Positions 24,101-28,642 of a stretch of DNA of 28,720 nt are shown piece by piece. The DNA is taken from contig JAWQRN010000524.1 of the NCBI GenBank assembly GCA_033557685.1, forward strand, positions 1-28,720, given 5' to 3'. Positions within the stretch are counted from its first letter, which is position 1; every line of letters begins with the position of its first letter. This stretch comes from Sperchopsis tessellata. Taxonomy: Eukaryota > Arthropoda > Insecta > Coleoptera > Hydrophilidae. The notes under the pieces were generated by a model, which was not told the origin of the DNA, did not search any database, and was given only the letters and a program-made list of their open reading frames with translations. The position numbers and the translations under genes are program-made.

Positions 24101-25188
24101 GACATTAGTGTTATAGCATTTTATACACCTCATTATGTGTTTTGGAATTACCTCTACTTATTTTTGATTTCAGGTTCAGATTGGGTCGATCCTGATGATC
24201 CAACAGTAATTGCTGAAAATGAGTTGTTGGGAGCAGCTGCTTCTATTGATGCGGCTGCTAAGAAATTAGCAAGTTTGAGACCAAGAAAAAGCATGAAGGT
24301 AATTGTCAATATCATTTTATTTTACTTCGAACAAAATTAACAACATCGTTTTCAACCTATTTATCTAAGAACTATAACAGTATCTATGTGGATTACTATA
24401 AGATATGTTTGATATTCTTGGTTGTTGATTGAAGCACCCAGGAGTCAAACATATTATTACAGTGGTTTGCATTATCATCGCTTCAATGTAAAGATTGGTG
24501 AGTGCAAACATTTTCAGTTCCTAAAACTTTTTTTGGTCTATTATGTATTGTATAATCGTAAAGGTTTTGAGAACCTTGAATAATTTTGTTTCCTTTTCTT
24601 TGTAGACTCATGAATTGGATGAATCAATGAACTTTGATGAAATGATTTTGGAAGCTGCTAAATCTATAGCGGCTGCTACATCTGCCTTGGTTAAAGCTGC
24701 AAGTGCTGCCCAAAGAGAACTTATTGACAGCGGAAAAATGTCACGAACACCTCTTACATCCTCGGATGATGGCCAATGGTCAGAAGGATTGATTTCAGCT
24801 GCAAGAATGGTTGCAGCTGCAACGCATAGCTTAGTTGAAAGTGCTAATGCCCTAGTACAAGGTAAAATATATATATTTTCTTGTATTTGTTTAATCTAAT
24901 TCACTTATTTTTGTTCACCCTTGCTACAGGGTTAGGAAGTGAAGAAAAACTAATTTCATCTGCTAAACAAGTAGCGAGTTCAACCGCTCATTTGTTAGTC
25001 GCTTGTAAAGTGAAAGCTGAAGGTGACACAGAAGCAACCAGAAGACTCCAACAAGCTGGTAATGCTGTTATCAGATCAACAGATAATTTAGTTCGTGCTG
25101 CCCAAAGAGCCATCAGTGTTGAAGAGGAAAGATCTTTAGTTCTCAACAAACGTATGGTTGGTGGAATTGCACAAGAAATTAATGCCAG
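25..25188 (+). CDS. TLN1/rhea: talin, partial: rod domain R3-R13, 18 exons
   Basis: Talin binds integrin beta tails through its head and links them to F-actin and vinculin through its rod of 13 helical bundles; it acts in the cytoplasm at the plasma membrane. Joined exons are 25-185, 3105-3338, 3425-3652, 5515-6861, 8667-9027, 9476-9731, 9797-10043, 12929-13087, 13198-13455, 13623-13886, 13971-14259, 14341-14531, 22018-22134, 22468-22650, 23600-23804, 24174-24298, 24606-24861 and 24930-25188. They total 5,140 nt, about 1,713 codons, without a stop, and every junction keeps the frame. Signature talin strings include SCLPGQRDVD, DLDTTIMFATAG, VMVTNVTSLLKTVKAVEDE and WVDPDDPTVIAENELLGAAA. Family talins are about 2,500-2,800 residues, so the 5' head and R1-R2 exons and the 3' dimerisation exon lie outside the window. 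Talin identity is certain; equating residues with human numbering is from memory and approximate. Confidence 0.97.
186..3104. other. intron 1, about 2.9 kb, no recognised element
   Basis: AT-rich intron between talin exons 1 and 2. No transposon signature, RNA gene or conserved coding stretch was recognised. A 78-codon minus-strand open frame (2602-2838) is present, but its product resembles nothing I know and its codons simply follow the AT-rich composition. The stretch 2860-2970 is less AT-rich and may be an old repeat, without clear identity. Confidence 0.6.
3105..3338 (+). CDS. TLN1/rhea: talin exon 2 (R3, VBS2-like helix)
   Basis: Acceptor tatatttag, donor CAG|gtaagc, 78 codons, phase 0 at both ends. 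The stretch AAKTLADATARMVEAARQ corresponds to the second vinculin-binding helix of vertebrate talin (about human 850-876). This cryptic site in R3 is exposed when the bundle unfolds under force, and R3 also binds RIAM in vertebrates. Because both ends are phase 0, skipping the exon would keep the frame but delete the vinculin site; there is no sign that this happens. Confidence 0.95.
3425..3652 (+). CDS. TLN1/rhea: talin exon 3 (R4, first part)
   Basis: An 86-bp intron precedes it (acceptor cttccattag); the donor is CAC|gtaagt. 76 codons, phase 0 at both ends. It encodes the first helices of R4, with an Asn-rich inter-helix loop (HQHNNNP) and the conserved run TEQIPPLINSIK, matching the human AEQIPLLVQGV region. 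R4-R8 together form the central actin-binding site ABS2 in vertebrate talin. Confidence 0.94.
3653..5514. other. intron 3, about 1.9 kb, carrying a tandem repeat
   Basis: AT-rich intron. The notable content is a three-unit tandem repeat at about 4322-4971, listed separately. The flanks (3653-4321 and 4972-5514) show no recognised gene or mobile element. The last 87 bases are open in frame with exon 4, which is chance read-through: a strong polypyrimidine tract and cag acceptor sit exactly at the conserved talin boundary. Confidence 0.6.
4322..4971. repeat. tandem repeat, about 218-bp unit x 3
   Basis: Three successive units begin with GCTCRCGCCCATCT at 4322, 4541 and 4759, giving periods of 219 and 218. 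Units 1 and 2 are nearly identical; unit 3 is more diverged. Each unit carries two inverted-repeat motifs: TTGCTCGCGCCCATCT facing AGATGAGCGCAA, and GCCCCT-8 nt-AGGGGC (4364-4383 and 4582-4601; decayed in unit 3). No coding function is seen. It could be a small satellite or the inside of a non-autonomous transposon. Confidence 0.85.
5515..6861 (+). CDS. TLN1/rhea: talin exon 4, 449 codons (rest of R4, R5, R6, first part of R7)
   Basis: Acceptor tttttttttcag, donor TTG|gtaagt, phase 0 at both ends. It is by far the largest coding exon here. It begins PGTHFVQSSQAVIPTLNDQA, continuing R4, and carries the strongly conserved VSCLPGQRDVDTAI, QLAAAARGVTDSINNLVEVC, SAAPGQTECENAI and FSYYECLDSVMEKSKVLGEG. 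It ends with EAAAQAAYL, the R7 helix just before the R8 insertion. The Gly of KVLGEG sits where vertebrate R7 contacts the KANK KN motif (position recalled, not aligned). The R4-R8 region is the central actin-binding site in vertebrates. Its unbroken length suggests loss of ancestral introns or their absence in this lineage. Confidence 0.97.
7100..8425 (-). mobile_element. degenerate Tc1-like DNA transposon with terminal inverted repeats
   Basis: It fills most of intron 4. The left end reads AAAGTATGGAAACT (7114-7127) and the right end its exact reverse complement (8395-8408). TA dinucleotides near 7100 and 8424 suit the usual TA target duplication, though the outermost bases have diverged. 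The length, about 1.3 kb, is typical of Tc1-like elements. The minus strand keeps recognisable transposase motifs (separate entry). It is fixed within the intron and cannot be autonomous. Confidence 0.85.
7380..7800 (-). pseudogene. Tc1-like DDE transposase remnant
   Basis: Read on the minus strand, frame pieces give KHG*GSVFVWGCF (about 7767 downwards), then LRW*FQ*DNDTKH (DNDTKH at 7576-7593), KEWFIQNNITVMECPTQSL and FKPVEHVWDYL. These match the Tc1 family order HGGGSVMVWGCF, FQQDNDPKH and NPIENLWD, including the second catalytic Asp (DND) and the catalytic Glu (PVEHVW). Several stops, such as CAG-TAG-GAT where QQD is expected, make it a pseudogene. Confidence 0.85.
8667..9027 (+). CDS. TLN1/rhea: talin exon 5 (R8 four-helix bundle)
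   Basis: Acceptor atattttag, donor TTATTAG|gtaaga; it starts in phase 0 and ends after the first base of a codon. It has 120 codons. It corresponds almost exactly to R8, the bundle inserted into a loop of R7, which in vertebrates binds RIAM, DLC1, paxillin and vinculin and forms part of ABS2. Landmarks are GLVDQAQFARASQAIQ, AKHTSALCNACRVAS, TTNPVAKRHFVQSAKDVANS and CAEATKPLL. Because entry and exit phases differ, skipping this exon would shift the frame. Confidence 0.96.
9028..9475. other. intron 5, 448 bp
   Basis: AT-rich sequence between the R8 exon and the second R7 exon, with gtaaga and attacag borders. No repeat, RNA gene or open frame was recognised. Confidence 0.6.
9476..9731 (+). CDS. 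TLN1/rhea: talin exon 6 (C-terminal part of R7, KANK-binding face)
   Basis: Acceptor attacag, donor AG|gtatgt; entered after one base of a codon and left after two. It encodes EAVENLCVYANSSEF, then RDPPTWQQFASHSKNVSDSI and KKLVSSI, matching the part of R7 that resumes after the R8 insertion (about human 1580-1659). The Trp of PPTW and the Ser of VSDSIKK are at positions linked to KANK binding in vertebrate R7, which connects adhesions to microtubule capture; conservation suggests, but does not prove, the same partner here. Confidence 0.95.
9797..10043 (+). CDS. TLN1/rhea: talin exon 7 (R9, first part)
   Basis: It follows a 65-bp intron; acceptor gttaatag, donor TTG|gtaagt. It completes a split codon and then encodes 82 codons beginning ERAPGQLECEDAATTL. 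R9 in vertebrates packs against the head F3 subdomain and blocks its integrin-binding site, giving autoinhibition. The segment also contains SLVPKRGSSLAQYNQQ and ENIGHSVNQL, continuing into AQYFEPL of the next exon. Confidence 0.94.
10380..10640 (-). mobile_element. tRNA-derived SINE, copy A
   Basis: It closely matches the sequence at 22735-22955. Shared blocks are CAACTGGAATTGGGTTCTTT, GTGGTCTTCATTT, TTTTACGTCCCTC, TTTTCCCTAATCACAAAAAG, CCGCCTCTGGG and CTTAGTAGCCTAGTACTTA. On the minus strand the head has a tRNA-like B box (here decayed, TGTTCGAGACC around 10586-10597), as in SINEs transcribed by RNA polymerase III. The 84-codon open frame across it has no protein meaning. Confidence 0.75.
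11255..11372 (+). mobile_element. SINE copy B, degenerate, opposite orientation
   Basis: It contains TTAGGGAAAAG, TCCAGTTGGAACACTG and CCTAATCTCTGGCATCGGT, which are the reverse complement of, or closely related to, blocks in copy A (CTTTTCCCTAA, CAACTGGA, CCGATGCCAGGGATTA). It is shortened in the middle. A further piece with GTAGGCAAATGAGGACCAC and TAAAAGAACCCAAT lies at about 11622-11676. Confidence 0.6.
11700..11920 (-). pseudogene. mariner-like (IS630-type) transposase remnant
   Basis: A 62-codon minus-strand frame (11707-11895) contains IYFQKNGVPPYNFRITFGNT followed by SLIWLRYPSFHW. This resembles the mariner-family block WFQQDGAPPH...RWIGRxGPxxWP, with the catalytic Asp of QDG changed to Asn. 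The frame ends early and the flanks have further stops. The match covers one motif block only, so the family assignment is tentative. Confidence 0.4.
12929..13087 (+). CDS. TLN1/rhea: talin exon 8 (R9, continued)
   Basis: Acceptor atttttcag, donor AAG|gttagt; 53 codons, phase 0 at both ends. It begins AQYFEPLVQGSIGAAS, a highly conserved talin run, and ends YAAKDCGGNTK, matching human LLYTAKEAGGNPK. It contributes the next helices of R9. Confidence 0.95.
13198..13455 (+). CDS. TLN1/rhea: talin exon 9 (end of R9, start of R10)
   Basis: Acceptor atatttcag; 86 codons. It encodes CANSTKDALHDLVTNLE, SGVIDNLTRAMTRL and NYVDYQTRMVECAKDIAKIS. The donor is placed at ATG|gtgaat, a weaker site than its neighbours. 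It was chosen because joining ...ISGEM to SSKASIEP of exon 10 gives exactly the length seen in human talin (EM then 19 residues to the next conserved Leu-Thr/Ser) and keeps phase 0; no better donor follows before the in-frame stop at about 13498. Confidence 0.92.
13623..13886 (+). CDS. TLN1/rhea: talin exon 10 (R10, start of VBS3-like helix)
   Basis: Acceptor ataattctag, donor AAG|gtatta; 88 codons, phase 0 at both ends. It encodes RLAPLSADLSHKYTQLANDS and ends REIGDCSRVVSEK. This last helix matches the third classic vinculin-binding site of talin (human KELIECARRVSEKVSHVLAAL, about 1944-1969), which is completed by VSRVLATLQ in exon 11, so the intron cuts through the helix. Confidence 0.94.
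13971..14259 (+). CDS. TLN1/rhea: talin exon 11 (end of VBS3-like helix, R11)
   Basis: Acceptor tttcttag, donor ATTG|gtaggt; 96 codons plus one base. It begins VSRVLATLQSGSRGTQACIN and contains the near-invariant SGIIGDLDTTIMFATAG and FADHRENILKTAKALVEDTK. R11 with R12 forms the rod integrin-binding site IBS2, which in Drosophila is reported to matter for adhesion maintenance. Confidence 0.96.
14341..14531 (+). CDS. TLN1/rhea: talin exon 12 (R11)
   Basis: Acceptor tttattttag, donor AAG|gtatga; it finishes a split codon and then gives 63 codons: QLAEVVKFGAASLGSDNPDS, QVMLINAVKDVASALGDLI, ...AHLKDSAK. It ends in phase 0. Its donor is followed by a 7.5-kb intron, and both the canonical exon at 22018 and the candidate terminal exon at 19637 are in phase with it and begin with a Val codon. 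Confidence 0.96.
15429..15704 (-). CDS. unrecognised minus-strand open frame, possibly an exon
   Basis: A 91-codon frame reads a hydrophobic run (NGYVFMIMFIFTFII) and then a hydrophilic part with KGENCVLDNIDESVNTKETW and CQYRKSKFL before a TAG. On the minus strand, an acceptor-like tttattattcag lies just before AGGTCTACAACC, so the hydrophilic part might be a last exon of a nested gene. I recognise no family. It may equally be chance in a region a little richer in GC than the rest of the intron. Confidence 0.2.
   Translation of the reverse strand: MTHFTPYFVKHQILTLPSVLTRRNGYVFMIMFIFTFIIQRSTTITQDKGENCVLDNIDESVNTKETWRLDYTITFQSSREEVCQYRKSKFL
16976..17335. repeat. imperfect tandem repeat, about 146-159-bp unit
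   Basis: Units start with TGACCTAGTATTCTATTGCTTAA at 16976, TGACCGGGTGTTCTACTGCTTAA at 17122 and TGACCTAGTGTTCTACTGCTTAA at 17281. Each is followed by (A)TATTAAT/GAATATTAG and GGTGATTT; units 1 and 2 then share AATGTTT and the later CAGAAA-TTTAAATGTT blocks. The third unit is cut short. No coding or structural role is apparent. Confidence 0.75.
19262..19489. mobile_element. small inverted-repeat (MITE-like) element
   Basis: GGTGGACTTTAAAT at 19264-19277 and its exact reverse complement ATTTAAAGTCCACC at 19474-19487 bracket about 200 bp of AT-rich non-coding sequence. Perfect 14-bp ends around a short interior suit a miniature non-autonomous DNA transposon. No clear target-site duplication was found, so this is tentative. 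Confidence 0.4.
19637..19771 (+). CDS. candidate alternative last exon of talin (44 codons + stop)
   Basis: After ...gattcgataacag the frame reads VHDSDTDWWISDQ, EEELLRLLSDSKENL, HHENLQSDIIQCLLAA and then TAA at 19769-19771. It is in phase 0, as required after exon 12. The codon immediately before the AG border is CAG and the one before that TAA, and no Met occurs inside, so it can only be translated as a spliced exon. It is visibly richer in GC than the surrounding intron. AATAAA starts at the base after the stop, and a GT-rich stretch follows. The product would be talin ending near the R11/R12 border with an acidic, Trp-containing tail. Weak points are the short polypyrimidine tract and the lack of a recognised homologue. 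It might belong to a nested gene or be a poison exon. Confidence 0.5.
   Translation, partial: VHDSDTDWWISDQEEELLRLLSDSKENLHHENLQSDIIQCLLAA
19772..19777 (+). other. candidate poly(A) signal AATAAA
   Basis: The hexamer directly follows the stop of the candidate exon. A GT-rich stretch (TTTTGTGTGTAG, about 19803-19814) lies roughly 25-35 bases further on, the usual arrangement for cleavage and polyadenylation. In sequence this AT-rich the hexamer alone is weak evidence. Another AATAAA is at 20246-20251. Confidence 0.4.
19778..22017. other. intron 12, last 2.2 kb
   Basis: AT-rich sequence between the candidate exon and canonical exon 13. It contains a degenerate SINE at about 21155-21362 (separate entry) and no recognised coding sequence. 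A poly-G run near 20791-20797 and a (TCA)n-like tract near 21878-21890 are minor simple repeats. Confidence 0.55.
21155..21362 (+). mobile_element. SINE copy C, degenerate
   Basis: It reads in the same order as the reverse complement of copies A and D: GGGTTGTTGATTTGAACTCA (B-box region), CAGGTTTTTGTGATTAGCAG, TGTCTTCCAGGAGTCACGTG, then AGAACACTAGATG, AAAAATTCCTAGGTG and CCTAATATCTGGTGTCGGTG. It is older and more diverged than copies A and D. Confidence 0.6.
22018..22134 (+). CDS. TLN1/rhea: talin exon 13 (R11/R12 junction)
   Basis: Acceptor ctttgcag, donor AGG|gtaatt; 39 codons, phase 0 at both ends. It encodes VMVTNVTSLLKTVKAVEDEH and TRGTRALEATVEAIGQEMR, nearly identical to vertebrate talin. 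This is the canonical continuation after exon 12. Confidence 0.97.
22135..22467. other. intron 13, 333 bp
   Basis: AT-rich, with gtaatt and attctag borders. Nothing recognisable was seen in it. Confidence 0.6.
22468..22650 (+). CDS. TLN1/rhea: talin exon 14 (R12)
   Basis: Acceptor attctag, donor AAG|gtaaga; 61 codons, phase 0 at both ends. It encodes VTPEDLIRTTKAITKATAKA and NKQDDIIAAANLARRSISDM, matching vertebrate TPEDFIRMTKGITMATAKAV and ANLSRRAIADM. Confidence 0.96.
22735..22955 (-). mobile_element. tRNA-derived SINE, copy D (best B box)
   Basis: It is closely related to copy A in the same orientation. On the minus strand it contains GGTTCGAGTCC (reverse complement of 22906-22916), a full match to the RNA polymerase III B-box consensus. 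It is preceded by GTGGTTAAGTACTAGGCTAC, placed where a tRNA-like 5' half and A box would sit. Body blocks are the same as in copy A. The overlapping 82-codon open frame has no protein meaning. Confidence 0.75.
23030..23290 (+). pseudogene. non-LTR retrotransposon reverse-transcriptase fragment
   Basis: One frame reads SLISILGKVFENV, then GLMPDRGSIDQIFSFHQVI, and after two stops KEVIEKAYLC and VFRKYGVQDSLV. This follows the order of the LINE reverse transcriptase: ISLLSVxGKVxERV, GFRPGRSTxDQIFxLRQ, KEVYxxFIDLEKAYD and VLRKYGV. In-frame stops and shifts show it is dead. The clade cannot be assigned from so short a piece. Confidence 0.7.
23600..23804 (+). CDS. TLN1/rhea: talin exon 15 (R12, second part)
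   Basis: Acceptor atattttag, donor AAAG|gtaaat; 68 codons plus one base. It encodes SAAYNIAETPELRTRTLQAG, CAQQYRELLLAILQG and RRIAQSVTELVTAAELLK, matching the vertebrate R12 helices (CANGYLELLDHVL, KRVAGSVTELIQAAEAMK). Confidence 0.95.
23805..24173. other. intron 15, 369 bp
   Basis: AT-rich, with gtaaat and atttcag borders. No feature was recognised. Confidence 0.6.
24174..24298 (+). CDS. TLN1/rhea: talin exon 16 (start of R13 / THATCH domain)
   Basis: Acceptor tttgatttcag, donor AAG|gtaatt; it completes a split codon and gives 41 codons: SDWVDPDDPTVIAENELLGA, AASIDAAAKKLASLRPRK. This is the almost invariant N-terminal helix of R13, the C-terminal actin-binding site (ABS3) shared with Hip1R and Sla2. 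Confidence 0.97.
24299..24605. other. intron 16, 307 bp
   Basis: AT-rich, with gtaatt and tttgtag borders. No feature was recognised. Confidence 0.6.
24606..24861 (+). CDS. TLN1/rhea: talin exon 17 (R13 / I/LWEQ core)
   Basis: Acceptor tctttgtag, donor CAAG|gtaaaa; 85 codons plus one base. It encodes EAAKSIAAATSALVKAASAA, QRELIDSG, DDGQWSEGLISAARMVAAAT and HSLVESANALVQ. This is the I/LWEQ core that binds F-actin. Confidence 0.97.
24930..25188 (+). CDS. TLN1/rhea: talin exon 18 (end of R13, start of linker to dimerisation helix)
   Basis: It follows a 68-bp intron; acceptor tgctacag, donor CCAG|gtaaga. It encodes EEKLISSAKQVASSTAHLLV, ACKVKAEGDTEATRRLQQAG, NAVIRSTDNLVRAAQRAIS and RMVGGIAQEINA, ending after two bases of a codon. 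In vertebrates the next residues form the dimerisation helix (about 45-50 residues), expected in a further exon. I could not find that exon before the window ends. Confidence 0.96.
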
Positions 25189-26302
25189 GTAAGAATACAC
25201 TTTGCAACTTTCACAAGATAGCCTTAGACATGCATCATGACTAATATCACTGTACTTCTAACCGTATACTCACGAATGTTTGGTTGTGGATTTAATGGCA
25301 TGAATTTGAATGGAATGATTAGGTGTATGTCACATTTCCTAGGTTGTGGTTGGAATGTCATCTTTCATTTTATCCATAATATAATTAACAGATTTTACCT
25401 TACTATAGTAGGTTTTATAAATATAAAAAACCATTTAATGTCAACAGTGTATTCAAAAGTTTTCATCATTCGTTCTGGTGAAACTATAGAAGAATTTACT
25501 ATGCTTTGTGAATTCAAAATCTGACAGACTGATGTCTCTAAAATTATAAACATTAATACTTTTTTAAATAAAAATCAAGCTGCTGATAAAGTCTTGGAAA
25601 GCTATATTATGTAAAGCTACCACAGATAACTTATAAATAAAAAAATACATGCCTGAAATGTGAAGTGAAGGTTTGATATCACTTCTTTAAAATTTATTTG
25701 GAACAGGATTTTGCAACATCTAGCTTACAAAGAAGAAAGTCAATAATTAGAGAAATGCCAGTAAAGTTAACCAAAAACATGTACTATTGAAATTCAGGTT
25801 TTACAAAAAAAAAGGGAAAAATACTGATGTTTCAATTTGTCGAGAATTGTAACACTAATCGAATTATTGATTTCTTATTCATGTGTTCATTACATGTAGT
25901 TGTTACAGGTTTGTTTGACAACGTATCATTTTTACGAATAAATTTACAGAATGATAGATTAATATATGATTTTTAATATTTAAAAATATACGCACTCTAA
26001 GACAACTGATAACAACACCTTCTTTGTAGTAATAGCTGCCAAAAACTCGTCCAAGAAACTAACAAACACTTTATAAACAGCAATAGCGTTTCAATATTCT
26101 GGACAGTTTCTATATCGACACCCTGTTTTACTATACATATTCCAAAAGGTATTTAAACACTTAATCCTACACTTATTAAAGAAGTCGGCTATTGGAGTTT
26201 AATCTACATATGATTTCCCAGGTAGACGAGATGTATTTCAAATACACAATAATAACTTAAGCATCGTGAGAAATTTCTCTTCTGCGGTTATGTATCGTAA
26301 TG

Positions 26303-26498
26303 TATGAATGTTGTTTCGAGTGGAAGCTATGTAGAGGCTCTGACAAGTGCCAACGTTTCGTCCTCTGTTGCAAGGGACATTTTCAAGGCGAGTGATGTTA
26401 CTTCAAAGAATTCACTGCACTGATCCAAACTCGGCCGGATCATGCTTATATAGGCAAGAACTGGAGTAGGAGATGTGCACAAGCTTGAAGCCATTGCG
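26303..26498 (+). repeat. partial third copy of inverted-repeat arm
   Basis: It matches about 26786-26990 in the same orientation, sharing TTGCAAGGGACATTTTCAAG, CGAGTGATGTTACTTCAA, CACTGATCCAAACTCGGCCG, TATATAGG and TGTGCACAAGC, followed by AGCCATTGCGT. It covers only the inner half of the arm. Confidence 0.8.
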
Positions 26499-26552
26499 TG
26501 GTTCATTCAAAACTGTTTGTGTTGTTTGATTTTCTCTACAATCTTACTATGA

Positions 26553-26979
26553 TTATAATTATTAATCACACCCTGAAAAGTTCTAAAAAATGTTCTTCTC
26601 AATTTGGACAGTTACGATTCAACTCTTGAATTTATATGTTGTTTGGTTATGGTACAAATACACATTTCAATTACAAGAGAATTGTATCCACTTGGCGCTA
26701 ACCATGGAAACCTTCTAAACATATTAATTTTGGTTCTGGTTGACATTACGATGAAATGTAATAGATTTTCAGTGTTTTTATCAATATGAATATTGTTTCT
26801 GGATGGAAACTGTTTAGAGGCACTGACAAGGGCCGACGTTTTATCCACGGTTGCAAGGGACATTTTCAAGTCGAGTGATGTTACTTCAACAAATGAATTG
26901 ACTGCACTGATCCAAACTCGGCCGGATCGTGTCTATATAGGTAAGAACTAGAGTGGGAAATGTGCACAAGCGTGTAGCC
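26553..26979 (+). repeat. large inverted repeat, left arm
   Basis: It starts TTATAATTATTAATCACACC, the exact reverse complement of the outer end of the right arm (to 27481). It holds an 85-codon minus-strand open frame (26612-26869, MKMSLATVDKTSALV ... TKQHINSRVES). The right arm holds the counterpart frame with 14 of 85 residues different and no gaps. Its inner end (GTAGCC, 26974-26979) is separated from the right arm by 78 bp. The product is not recognised. Confidence 0.85.
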
Positions 26980-27057
26980 ATTGCGTTCAGGTGGTTTTTG
27001 CCGAGTGCAGGAGGAGAGAAATAAGAGAGTGGGATTCGCCGAGCAATTTATAGTCAC

Positions 27058-27481
27058 GGCTACGCGCTAATGCACATCTCCCTCTCCAGTTTTTACCTAT
27101 TTAGGCATGATCCAGCCGAGTTTGGATCAGTGCAGTCAATTCATTTGTTGAAATAACATCACTCGACTTGAAAATGTCCCTTGCAACCGTGTATAAAACG
27201 TCGGCCCTTGTCAGAGCCTCTACACTATTTCCACCCGGAAACAATATTCATACAGATAATAACATTAAAAGTCTATTAGGTTTCATCGTAATGTCAACCA
27301 GAACCAAAATTAAAATGTTTAGAAGATTTCCATGGTTAGCTCCAAGCGGATACAATTCTCTTGTAATTGAAATGTGTAATTGTACCATAACCAAACAACA
27401 TATAAATTCAAGAGTTGAATCGTAATCCAAATAGAGAAAAACATTTTTTAGAACTTTTTCGGGTGTGATTAATAATTATAA
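27058..27481 (-). repeat. large inverted repeat, right arm
   Basis: Reverse-complement partner of 26553-26979. It carries the + strand 85-codon frame at 27168-27425 (MKMSLATVYKTSALV ... TKQHINSRVES). Most differences between the two frames lie in the first half. Both changing and silent substitutions occur, so I see no clear sign of protein-level selection. The pair would fold into a very long hairpin if transcribed within the talin pre-mRNA. Confidence 0.85.
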
Positions 27482-27520
27482 AAGAAACATTTGATAAGTT
27501 CTGCTTTAACAAATTAAGTA

Positions 27521-28480
27521 ATGAGGAGAAATAGAAAAACATTAACTATTGACCAGAAGAAAGAAATATTATCAGAACAGTGTGAAAGCTAAAACTTTAA
27601 GTGAGATGTATAATGCGAACAAATGCAAAATTTCTAAAATTTAAACTATGTACATGTCCCAATGGAAATGAAATGAAGGTAGCAAGGAAGCTATAAAGGT
27701 GTAGAAAATTCATTATATTCTTCGTTTTTAAATCAAAGAAATTTATGGAGCATTGTTGCCAATAATTTAATCAAATTGGAAGCATTGGAGATTCACAAAA
27801 CCTGTAATCATAACAGAACTTTTTCTGCAAGCGATGGATGACTTGCAAAATTTAAAAGACGGCATGGTATCCACTTACTAACTGACGAAACCCTAGCTGG
27901 AGTTTTTGGAAAACCAAAGCGATCGTCACAAAAAATAATTTTTTACTGATGTCATACACAAAGGCACACCTAAGAAGACCAGTGTGTGTATTACAACATG
28001 CCATTTGTAAATGCAATGGGAAATCATAAAATTTTCTTGGTGGTGATTGGTAAACCACAGAATCCAAGGTATTTAAAGAATGGTTCTAGATATATTTATT
28101 TCGGAAATTATTACTTGCCTAGAATCTAAAAATTTACTGATCAAAGGTTTGCTGTATCAATGTATCAAGTGATAACAATAATTTGAAAGTTTTTTTTATC
28201 TGTTATTAAAATCGTTAGATCAAAATATAATTAAATCTTTGAAAAAAAGATATAGAAAGCATCTTATTTTTACACTTGCATTGAAGAGTGAGGAAGATGT
28301 GTGTTTAGCTTTAAAATACTTCAATTGGGAGTAGAAGATGCAGATAAGAAGTTGTTACCTGTGATTCTTTACAAATTAATAAGGCCATTGACTCATTTAA
28401 TCTAGTTTTTGAGTGGGCAGATATAAACAATTTATCCATCAATGAGATATGTTTAAGGCATATGAGAGAAAAACTTATAT
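27521..28480 (+). pseudogene. pogo/Tigger-like transposase pseudogene
   Basis: It begins MRRNRKTLTIDQKKEILSEQ, like the CENP-B-type N-terminal helix-turn-helix of pogo/Tigger transposases, then reaches a stop. Later frame pieces read FSASDG*LAKFKRRHGIHLL (about 27820-27885), NAMGNHKIFLVVIGKPQNPR and SLDQNIIKSLKKRYRKHLIF. These match the Tigger order GWLxKFKxRHGI, NAxGxHKLxxLVIGKxxxPR and PLDQGVIxxFKxxYR. Stops and frameshifts are frequent, so it is inactive. Confidence 0.8.
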
Positions 28481-28641
28481 TAGAAAAGTATAAGTTATTA
28501 AAAATTTAAGTTTCTAACATTTGCGATATGTAATTTGTCTCTAAAGATGTAATAAATATACTTTTTCCATTTAATAATTGATTTTATTTAATTTTATTAT
28601 ATCAGATTAATAGAAATTGTATTCAAATTTGTCCCATGTAC

Positions 28642-28642
<1 letters not shown>

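Noticed and set aside
26340..26400. Hammerhead-ribozyme-like core on the minus strand (GTCC...GGACGAAACG preceded by TGAAAAT)
   Set aside because: The stem and GAAA-C resemble a hammerhead, but the required CTGATGA is not present and no convincing stem III or cleavage triplet could be drawn. The other two copies have lost the GGACGAAAC as well.
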